In this document: piece after piece, positions 41,183 through 52,269 of the stretch
How positions within the stretch are numbered: position 1 is the stretch's first letter
How the letters are laid out: each line of letters opens with the position of its first letter
From: Artemisia argyi
Taxonomy: Eukaryota; Streptophyta; Magnoliopsida; Asterales; Asteraceae
NCBI GenBank assembly: GCA_030686995.1
Contig: CM060681.1
Span: 164,422,333-164,486,332, forward strand
Direction of reading: 5' to 3'
Length of the DNA stretch: 64,000 bases
Translations under genes and position numbers: made by a program
The notes under the pieces: generated by a model
Database searches by the model: none
Told to the model about the DNA's origin: nothing
The model's input: only the letters and a program-made list of their open reading frames with translations

Positions 41183-44100
41183 ATGGAGCATGCAAGTAGC
41201 GAAAATTCCAACCCGAAAGTGATCATGACACCCACTGAGGTTCAAAGGATGATTGCTGAGGGTATATCGGCAGCTCGTGAAGCTGATCGTTTGAATAACA
41301 TCAATGGTGCAAACCGTGAAGCTAATACATCTACTCCTCGTAATTGTACTTGCAAGGACTTCATGACTTGCAAGCCAACTAACTTTAAACGAATAAAAGG
41401 AGTTACTGAAATGGCCCATTGGTTTGAGCATACTGAGACAGTTTTCAAGAGGAGTGGTTGTTCTGAAAATAGCAAAGTTACCTTTGCTACAGGAACTCTT
41501 CAAGGAGAAGCACTATCGTGGTGGAATACTACTGCGAATGCTATGGGTCAAGATGAAGCTTTCAAACTTTCCTGGAATGAGTTGAAGAATAAGATGCTTA
41601 AGAAGTATTGTCCCAGGACAAAGATCAGAAAACTAGAGGATGAATTTCATCAGCTAGTAGTAAGGTACAATGATCTAAAGACATACGACAGAAAGTTTCT
41701 GGAGTTGTCGGTGCTATGCCCAACAATAGTACCCGATGTTGAACAAGCATTGGAGAAATATGTGGAAGGACTGCCACCATCTATTGAAGGGGATGTTACC
41801 GCATCGAACCCACAGACAATAGAAGAAGCTGTGGGACTTGCTCAGAGATTGTTGACCCGGGTGATCAAAAGAGTTTCTACCTCCGTGATCAATGAGCATA
41901 AGAGAAGTGCTGACAACCGTGGAAACAACAATAGCAACAACCGCAGCTACAACAACAACTACAGTGGTAACAGAAGCTACAACAACAACAATCAAAGCAG
42001 CAACCGCAACAGAGTTCAACAGCAGAACCGTAGTAATCATCATCAGCAGCATAATCGTCGACAAGAAGCTACCAGAGCTTATGCAGCAGTGCCTGCAGAA
42101 AGTAAAGGTTATGCCGGAACTCTACCCCCATGTAACAAGTGCAACATGCATCATACTGGATCATGTAAGGCCACTTGTGGCAACTGCAGAAGAATTGGTC
42201 ATATGACAAAGGAATGTCGAGCAACTGGAGCCAACACACAACCGATAGCAGTAAAGTGCCATGGTTGTGGTGAAGTTGGACATTACAGAACTCACTGTTC
42301 GAAGAATGCCAATAATGTTGCCCGAGGAAGAGCATATGTACTCGGTGATGGAAACACGACTCAGAATTCTGATGTTGTTACGGGTACGTTCCTATTAAAT
42401 CAACAAGATGCTAAGATATTATTTGATTCTGGAGCAGATAAAAGTTTTGTGTCTACTTCATTTGCCGCAATTCTAAATATTACTCCTATAGAACTAGATA
42501 CTATCTATGACATAGAATTAGCAGATGGAAATATCCTAAGTACCAATACCCTAATCGAAAATTGCACCTTAACTCTTCTAAGTAAATCTTTCCCTATCGA
42601 TCTTATGCCCATCCAATTGGGAAGTTTTGATGTCATCATTGGTATGGATTGGTTATCTAAACACCGTTCCAGAATAATTTGTGACGAAAAAGTCATTCAA
42701 ATTCCACTCAACGGTGAAACCTTAATCATCCAAGGTGATAAACCTAAAACTTCGTTCAATATTATCTCGTACGCCAAGACGATGAAATACATAAGCAAAG
42801 GATGCCATGTATTCCAAATTCAAGTAACGGGAGGAGAAACAAAAGAAAAGAAGAAACAACTTGATGAAGTGCCAGTTGTAAAAGAATTTTCTGATGTATT
42901 TCCCGAAGGCTTGCCTGGAATTCCACCAAACCGTCAAGTAGAATTCCGCATCGATTTAGTGCCTGGAGCAGCACCAGTTGCAAAAGCACCATATCGATTA
43001 GCACCCTCCGAAATGAAAGAATTATCTGAAGAGTTGAAAGAACTATCAGATAAAAGATTCATTCAACCAAGCTCATCCCCTTGGGGAGCACCAATCCTAT
43101 TCGTCAAAAAGAAAGATGGAACGTTCCGAATGTGTATCGATTACAGGGAGTTAAACAAACTCACGGTAAAGAATCGATATCCATTACCAAGGATCGACGA
43201 TCTATTTGACCAATTACAAGGATCTAGTGTTTACTCAAAAATCGATCTAAGATCAGGATATCATCAATTAAGAGTCAGGGAAGAAGACATTCCCAAGACA
43301 ACTTTTCGAACACGGTACGGACATTATGAATTTCAAGTGATGCCATTTGGTCTTACCAATGCACCAGCAGTATTCATGGATTTAATGAACCGAGTATGCA
43401 AGCCATACTTGGATAAATTCGTTATTGTGTTCATTGATGATATTTTAATCTATTCGCGCAACAAAGAAGAGCATGCCGAACACTTAAGGATTATTTTGGA
43501 GTTACTTAAGAGAGAAAAGTTGTACGCCAAGTTTTCCAAATGTGATTTTTGGATTTCTACCGTTCAATTTTTAGGCCATATCATCAACAACCAAGGTATC
43601 CATGTAGATCCCGCGAAGATAGAAGCAGTTAAAGGTTGGACATCACCCACCGCTCCAACCAAAATTCGTCAATTTTTAGGTCTCGCCGGTTACTACCGGA
43701 GATTTATAGAAGGTTTCTCAAAGATTGCAAAACCTTTGACGGAACTCACCCAGAAGAACAAGAAGTATATCTGGGAAGAGAAGCAAGAGTCAGCATTTCA
43801 ACTGTTGAAACAGAAGCTTTGTGAAGAACCAATATTAGCATTACCGGAAGGAAATGAGGACTTTGTAGTGTATTGTGACGCATCTCATCATGGTTTAGGT
43901 GCGGTACTAATGCAAAGAGACAAAGTCATAGCTTATGCTTCACGACAGCTAAAGTTTTTGCTCTTAAGATATGGACACATTACCTATATGGTACAAAGTG
44001 TACGGTTTTCACCGATCACAAGAGTCTTCAACATATACTGGATCAGAAGGAGCTGAACAAGAGACAACGAAGATGGTTAGAATTACTCAACGACTACGAC

Positions 44101-45680
44101 TGTGAAATTCGTTACCACCCTGGTAAAGCGAATGTAGTAGCCGATGCGTTGAACAGAAAAGACAGAATTAAACCTCTTAGAGTTCGATCTCTAGGAATGA
44201 CAACTCATTCGCCACTTCCAGCTCAAATCATCAAAGCTCAAACAGAAGCTCTGCAAGAAGAAAATCGGCAATATGAGAAAATTGACAGAAGATCAAACCC
44301 TGAAGATCAGGTTGACAGAATGCCAAATAATGAAAAAGAATTTGTGAGAAGAAATGATGGAATGTTATGTTTTAAGGAAAGATATTGGATTCCTCTCTTT
44401 GGAGGTATTCGAGACCTTATCATGCATGAATCTCATAAATCCAAATATTCTATTCATCCCGGTTCTAATAAGATGTATCAAGATCTTAAGAAGAATTATT
44501 GGTGGCCAAATATGAAAGCTGATATCGCAGAGTATGTTGGTAAATGTTTAACATGTTCTAGAGTAAAAGCAGAGACTCAGAACCATCAGGATTACTCGTG
44601 CAACCAGAAATTCCGGTCTGGAAATGGGAACGAATCACCATGGATTTTATTACCAAATTACCAAGGACTTCGACCGGATTAGACACAATATGGGTTATCA
44701 TCGATCGATTAACCAAGTCTTCACATTTTCTACCAATCAAGGAAACTGACGAGATGGAAACACTCGCTCAGTTGTATTTTAAGGAAATTGTGATTAGACA
44801 TGGAGTTCTGATATCCATTATTTCTGATAGAGATAGCCGATTCACCTCAAGATTTTGGGAATCTCTACAGAAATCTCTGGGTACTCGATTAGATATGAGC
44901 ACCGCATATCATCCGCAAACCGATGGACAAAGTGAAAGAACAATCCAAACCTTGTAAGATATGCTCCGAGCATGTGTGATTGATTTCAGAAAAGGTTGGG
45001 ATAAACACTTGCCATTAGTTGAATTCTCATACAATAATAGCTATCATGCCAGCATAAAGGCTGCACCTTTTAAGGCACTTTATGGAAGGAAGTGCAGATC
45101 ACCAGTCTGTTGGACAGAAGTTGGTGATATGCAACTCACCGGATCAGAACTAATACATGACACGACCGAGAAGATATTCCAAATCAAGCAACGCTTGCAA
45201 GCTGCTCGTGACAAACAGAAGAGTTATGCTGATGTCAGGAGAAAGCCTATGGAATTTCAAGTAGGAGATAGAGTCATGCTGAAGGTTTCTCCCTGGAAGG
45301 GAATGATCCGTTTTGGAAGACGCGGAAAGTTAAATCTGAGGTACATTGGACCTTTCAAAATTCTGGAGAGAATTGGTTCAGTTGCTTATAAGTTAGAACT
45401 TCCGGAAGAACTCAGTAGGGTACATCCTACGTTTCACGTATCACAACTCAAGAAATGTTTGTCTAACGAAACTCTCGTCATTCCACTAAAGGAGATTAGA
45501 TTGGATGACAAACTAGTTTTCACAGAAGAGCCTGTGGAAATAATGGATAGAGAAATAAAACAACTCAAACAGAATCGTATCCCCATTGTAAAGGTTAGAT
45601 GGGACTCAAAGCGAGGACCAACTTACACATGGGAAAGACAAGATAGATTCCGTGAGAAATATCCACATTTATTTTCGTAG
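41183..45680 (+). pseudogene. gag-pol: Tekay gag-pol with chromodomain, broken
   Basis: Starts at ATGGAGCATGC, open to 44056. Gag core ([12 protein letters not shown]; about residues 75-230), Asn-rich linker, two CCHC knuckles ([28 protein letters not shown]), protease [13 protein letters not shown] with [11 protein letters not shown] and catalytic FIDDILIYS, RNase H start [13 protein letters not shown]. Near 43954 an out-of-frame deletion removes part of RNase H including its Glu motif. Frame resumes through ADALNRKD and the HHCC integrase domain to 44682, shifts near 44583 to another frame carrying MDFITKLP and [10 protein letters not shown], meets TAA at 44955, and continues 44961-45680 through the integrase C terminus to the chromodomain-like tail. 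At least three lesions; not functional. Confidence 0.9.
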
Positions 45681-45744
45681 AACACACTTGTTAGATTTCT
45701 TAAAATTGAATTTCGGGACGAAATTCAGAATGACAAGTGGGTAC
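45681..45744 (+). other. Tekay 3' untranslated spacer and polypurine region
   Basis: TTTCGGGACGAAATTC is a motif commonly found just before Tekay 3' LTRs, then a weak purine tract GACAAGTGGGTAC next to the LTR start at 45745. The homologous spot in the Tekay-derived element (12174-12210) has the stronger AAGGGGTAGAGAC. Confidence 0.6.
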
Positions 45745-48377
45745 TGTAGAACCACGTAAAAATTTCTTGTAATTATATCATTAATAAAATAAATAATCTT
45801 TCGTTATCGTTACTAATTTCCATTTTCTCGGAAAAAATTGAATTTTTTCTTATTATATTATTTTGACGATTATCACAAAATAATATAATTCACGAAATGA
45901 CAGAATTAATCCTCGACACGTTACTCGAAACCTAAATATTTCATTTAATCCTAAACATATTTCCTAAACTTAATTAAAATTCCTAATCACACTTAATAAT
46001 CCAAATGGGCCCTTAATCTTATTCCAGCCCAATGCCACATTCACTATTCTTAAGCCCAAAACCAAAGCCCAAATTTCAAACTCTTATTTTTTTACCTAGT
46101 CGACTAGTACCAAGCCTCCAAAACGCCTCGTTTATTCTCGATTCTTACACACGACGTACCAATATTTTTACACCATCTCGTTTACCACCTAGCCAACTAT
46201 TAGTGTGTCAAATCCCAAGTTCATTGGACGACGTTTGATACGTTTTTAAGTGGCAAAGTGTTCGACATATATTCATATCAATCGATTCATAATTTATTCT
46301 AAACTTAACCGTTTTGATTCCCGTTTGTTCCTACGTGTTCTTAATAACATTTCTAAGATGATTTTATGTTCAAATGTCAAAGATGATCAGTTATATACAA
46401 GTGGTATACGATTTAGCAAATCGTATACATATTAATATGGTTGGTCGACATGAGCATGAATCACCAAGACATCTTCCATTATTTGTGCACTCTCATTCTA
46501 TATTTTAACAATATATAACTCACCCTAGACCTAGGTTTTACTGACATGCAATAGTACGTGAGGTTTCCTTGAAATATTTCACACATACGTGTGATATATT
46601 GAGACCATATATAGCATACATGCATGCACCCGTTTCTCACCATTCTCATACACCTTCAATTATTTCTTTCTTCCTAAAAACTACTCCTAAAAGCCAGAAG
46701 TCGAGAAAAGGATTATTGGGTTTGATATATACGTATAACGTTTGGGTTATACATTGAACGAGATTTTCCTTGTGTTCCATACATTCACTCTCGACTCTCT
46801 ACCACCTAAAGGGTGTTGTAAGTTATTTCCTACTCGTTTCCATCAAGTTCACATGTTAAAATCACTTCATGCATCATATATATAGTTGTACGATCGTGTA
46901 TTACTTTGCATATTATTTTCACGTATATATTGTCATGTAGAACACCAAACGTGGCTAGCCTCTATCTTGGAAGGCCTAGGAGTCACGTAGCACACAAAGT
47001 TCACGTTGGTTTCACTCGACATGCATCAAACAAACTTATTTTGAAACATGTTCCATCGTATGAAAATTTAGTAAAACACTTAGAAATATTTTCAAGCTTT
47101 TCAAATATATAAACGATTCAAACCAGCTACAAAACACTCGTATAACATTAAATTTCACGTAACAAGGTTTTCAAATCCAAAACTTTAAATTAAAAACTAA
47201 ATATTTTCGTTTGGGCTTACACTGAGCCCAATAAGAAGTAACGATACATAAGCCCACTGGGCCCATATGAAATATTTTTAGAATCATAAAAATAGTCCAA
47301 GGCCAGGCCCAAAACATTTTCCATGCCCTCGCCTCTCAAAATCTTAACGGGCCTTAAATTGGTTCGTTAAGGGCCATAAGCTAAAAAAAATAAGCTTTTC
47401 ATTAAATAAGCAGTTGAAATCAGCATATTATTGACTTAATAAGCCACGGAAATTTTTAGAAAATTTTTATAATCATTTTTGTAATTTTGGACTAAAAATG
47501 TAACGCGACGACACCTAGAAGGACTAAAAGTGTAAATATTGAAAAGTAAGAACTAAAACTGTAAAAACAGAAACTTAAGGGTAAAAATTGATGAAAGTTA
47601 ATATTCTAAGCCTAGTATTGATTATTGGACAATTAGAGGACTATAGTTGTAATTTATTTATAAAAAGGACTAACGGTGTAACGCAAACGTCGTTAGAATA
47701 AAAATGGTAAAATTAGAAAAGGACAAGGACTAAACATATTCTATTTATCATTCTTATTTATTTTCTATTTTCGTAAATTTATTTCGTATTACATTTAAAC
47801 TTTTATTTTTACTTATATATATTATTTAACGTAACGTTAATACTATATATAACGATATTTCAAAAGTTAATACTTTTACTTACGATTAAAAAGGTAAAAC
47901 TTCGATAGATAATTTAAATATCATATTTTGTCATATCATGCATATCACAAGAATTACACTGCACATCACCTATTCGTCATAACGAATAATTATTATTCGT
48001 TATTCGTTCGTATTTACCAAATAGTATTTGGTCAAATTCTCAGATAAATCTATTTATCAGGTTGTGTTTTGAAGCCGTTATCATAAATTCGTCCGACTTT
48101 ATTTTCTTCATTTCAGTATCAATCAAGGTGAGTCATAACCTCACATTTACTTATTTTCAAACTCCGAGATGGGGATACATGTTATAAACAGATCGCAAGT
48201 AATTTTTTGTATGGTTCCTGACTTGATATATGCCTAAGTTAGCTATTGCCAAAAGACCCTTGATCATGAGCCATTAATCACTGTTATGTGAACGCGAATA
48301 TAATGAATAGATCTATTTAAGGTTTGACAGTCTGTCCCATTAATACTTGACGGAATGCCATTATGCATGTGGTTAGT

Positions 48378-49783
48378 TGATGCGTGGGAATCGCACCTTG
48401 CTTTACCTCTCGAGGGATCTCGCGAGGCTTACAACCCCCACCAGGCAATGTACCTGATCGTTGTAGTATAGTATAGTGACAAGTACCGGGGGATTGATCG
48501 TTCAGCTTAGGAATAGTGTCGCTAGGATTAGAAAGCCTAATTAATAGTTCTAGAGATGGAAGATGATTATTTTTGTGTTTTTATATTTTATGAAAGCAAG
48601 TAAAATCTCGGGTTTTGAAGGAGTGGGCGGAATTAGTTGCTAATCAACTAACCCAAAAACTACTTTATAACTAATTAACTAATGAAAATGAAATTAAACT
48701 AATATTAAACTAAGGTTGTGAGCAGTGGTTGGAGAAATTGTGTTTACTTAGACTTCATTACTCCCTAGATATCTTTTACATGTTAATTGCTTGTTACACT
48801 TGTATGAATGACGGGTTGTATTCCTTAATACCATTCGTGGAGTGGCATACATAACTCCCCAACTCTATGAGCTCTTATCTCCTCCTACACCATGACCCAG
48901 CACAACTATAGGGATTGTAAACAGTGGCTCATGCATTAAATACAACCAATAAAGACCTAGTACGCCTCGGTTCATGTTTCTTAAGACGTTCAAGCATGTT
49001 ACCATTTGGAGATCTGCCAGTTTTCTTAAGCCTAACATATAATATCATTCATTCAAAACAAGAATAGACAAGTAATCAACACATAATCAACATCTAGGTT
49101 TCATTAGATCTAAGCAAACACAAAGGAAATTTAGCCTAGCATAGTAGAATTAAGATAAGAACAAAAGATAGACAACCAACACATAGACATATTGATTGAA
49201 TTAAGAGTATACTTATCTCAATTACAATGCAAGGTCTCAAGGGTTTGGAACCCTTGAAAAACCTGTAAAAGAGGCACCAAAATCGTCTTTAGGGTTTCAC
49301 CAAAACTTCTCTCCCTTTTAATGAAAAAACTAGAAAACTATATATAGGAAAATCGTCCTGACGGCGTCAAGAGTAAAATCTGACGCCGTCAACTCGCCGC
49401 CATATACTTCCTCGGACGCCCTAGATCCAATCGTGACGGCCTAAGTGACGCCGTCACCACCCTCGGTAAATTAATCTTGGTCACTTTGACGCCGTCATCT
49501 CTTCATCTGACGCCTTCACAACCTTCGGTAAAATATTCATCCTTTTTGACGCCGTCAAGAGTAAATCCTTGACGCCGTCACCTTGTAATTCCAGCTTGGA
49601 TTTGGTACTTTGTTGTTTTCTTCACTTTATGCTCCAAAAACGTCCAAAATAGCCTCTTTTCCAGAATTCACTCTCCAAACACCTAAAATCACAAAAGGAA
49701 CGATTTAGGGCAATATTTGATCAAATAAATTCGGATTCGGGCTTAAATGACCCCCTAAAAACGGATCATTTTTCGCCTCATCA
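48378..49783 (-). repeat. Athila-2 LTR (3' in element sense)
   Basis: 1406 bp. Antisense tRNA-Asp-like segment at 48456-48490. TATA CTATATATAG on the minus strand at 49338-49347, with seven full or near-full TGACGCCGTCA palindromes at 49359-49580 immediately upstream in element sense. Confidence 0.9.
49338..49580 (-). promoter_or_regulatory. Athila-2 LTR promoter: palindrome array and TATA box
   Basis: Palindromes at 49359, 49381, 49446, 49487, 49508 (one mismatch), 49547 and 49570. The TATA box lies 11 bp downstream in element sense. Duplicate in the other LTR: TATA 55639-55648, array about 55660-55881. Confidence 0.6.
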
Positions 49784-50380
49784 TATACCCTTACACTTGA
49801 GATTTACTTGTCCTCAAGCAAATGAGCTTTTATTCTACTCAAAAGACAAGTTAGGGGTCATTTAACACTAATATAAAAGTAATTACAACAAATAATCGTT
49901 CCACTAAAGACCAATAGACAAGCACGAAGATCATACACAAGCACCTCACAAATAGTGTTTAGATACTCACATCTCTCGGGTGTAATAAAGTAATATAACA
50001 TTATGGAAATGGAAGATATCTCTCACTACCTGTCATAGCAAAATAGATTACCATAGGCTTGGGAAAGGATCAAACCTCCACCACATGGCGTAAGCACCTA
50101 GGATAAAATATCAAAGAGGTCTTTTTAAAGGGTTATAACGTTAGGTGTAGGGATATGAATTACACGGTTTTGTTGGATAAAGGGGATTTCACTGGTGGCG
50201 AGTTAACAATCTTAGTTAATTACATGTACAAGATGGCGTTGCTAAGCCAAGACTAGACTCAACTTAAGCTAATAAATGAAAAATAACTAAAAACATAAAA
50301 TGAACATAGAATGAAAACGGGATGGTAGTCCGTATGTTTTTTCTCTTTTTTTTTTCTATTTTTTTTTTCTTGATTTTTTC

Positions 50381-50416
<36 letters not shown>

Positions 50417-52269
50417 CATACACTCTTACCCTACCATCCAAAATAATACATCATAGGGGTTTGAGCATTCCCCTTACACTTGAATCTTTACATACTTTAC
50501 ATTAAACTATTCTAATGACTCGAATTAAGAAAATCAAAACACTTGGAGCACTTTTAAGATTAACGTACATATGGGGGTAATAAGTGTTGTTCTTCCCCAT
50601 TACTCCATAAAATAAGTACTTACCCATGAGTCCCAATCGTCCCAAAACAATATGTACAAGGATATGACTCGACTTAGCAACCATGTAATCAATTAGAAAG
50701 TTAACTTAGGGTTTAACAAATAACAATAATGCACTAAAAATGAGCGCATACACGGAAGGCTAAGGCGATTTGGGTGTACATTTAAGTGGGGTGTAACAAA
50801 TTCTTCCTTTAAGTAAACTGCTTAAAGTTAGAAACGAAAAGATAGGCTCGGAGGGGTGTACTAGGGGTATCGTGTACTAAAAATGAGTACAACGCTAAGG
50901 GTGTGGGAAAAATTAGTTGACTTAACTAGCCAAGTAATATGACTTAAATAGTCAAGTAATCGTAATACGGGTTTAACACAAGGGTGATCCTAATGCCTCT
51001 TATCATGTAGTAAATCCTACTACACGAATGTAGTCTCACTAGCGGTCTCGGGATGCATCACTAACGCAAGTTCTAGAATCTAAATGCTACCGGTACACTC
51101 ATAAGCACCAATAATAAATGCTTTTCCTATCAAAACTAAAGGCGAACCTCACATTTTTGGGTGGAAAATTTTTCTGAATATACGGTTATGTGCTAGTCAT
51201 ACAACCTCCTATCCATGAGACACTTGCTATGGCTAAAGTTTCACTCCTAAATGTTGTAAAAAATTTTAAATTTGGCGCTAAAATTGCACTAACAAGTATT
51301 TCTCATAGTTTTATTACTCATCTACTATCAAACAAAACAAACTCAAGCGAAAGTGCATATGTAAGGTATCATCTTTTTACCCTCCCCTTACACTTAAGAT
51401 GAACATTGTCCCCAATGTTCAAGTAAAGAATGTAAAAGTTAAAAGTAAAGAGAATGAATTCAAATACTCCCCTGATTCGCTCGGTATGGATTTTAGGTTG
51501 GCCAGGTTAAATCTTCCTCCAAGAAAACGAACAATCAAAGCTTCCCTTCCAGAATATAAATCATCTTCTTGTCTCAAATAACCTGTAAATCCTGACAAAA
51601 GTAGACAAGGCAACCTCGCGTAAAATCGGCGGCATCCTATATAAGTTACTAAATCCTAGAAAACAAAATAAGATATAATGCTTGTGGAATGAAGTTTGCA
51701 GATTTCCTGGAGATTATAAAACTTAATAATTCACAAAAACTTATAAGACTCCGTTAGAAAAACAAAACTGGTAAAATTTCCAGATTTTTGACTCCTGACG
51801 CCGTCAAGAGCAATTGCCTGACGCCGTCAGAATGAACCTGCAGAAATCTTTATGTTAAGTTTCCGGAAAATTTCTGGAAAAACTTTGTCCTACTTCCTGG
51901 AAAATCCTGCAAAACTACATCATGACTCAATACAAGCATTTGACTCTAACAATACGAATACACATGTTCATTAAATATTGTGGAGAATCATGATCGGTTT
52001 GTTTCTTAAAAAACATATTTGGGGTTTCCCCTTACACTTATCTTTTGCAAAAAATACCTTTAGATTGAAGTTAAGACTAGGCTAAACAACATAATAAAGT
52101 ATTTCCACATTTTAATTGAGAAACATGATCAACCAACAATAAAAATAAAGCATGCATACGGAAGCAAATAACAATCAAACAATTAAAATCACACAAAACA
52201 TGGGTTGCCTCCCAAGAAGCGCTTTTCTTTATTTACGAGTCTTGTAGCTAGACTCAAAGTTGTGGGTTA
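49784..52269 (-). other. Athila-2 non-coding 3' region
   Basis: No ORF supported. Polypurine tract next to the LTR (minus strand CAAGTGTAAGGGTATA, 49784-49799), with three more AAGTGTAAGGGG motifs at 50470-50482, 51384-51396 and 52027-52040. T-rich stretch 50337-50417. Two TGACGCCGTCA palindromes and CCTGCAG at 51796-51843. Confidence 0.65.

Noticed and set aside
48456..48490. tRNA-Asp gene
   Set aside because: Only the 5' end and part of the D arm match; the anticodon and T arms are absent, so it is a tRNA-like segment.
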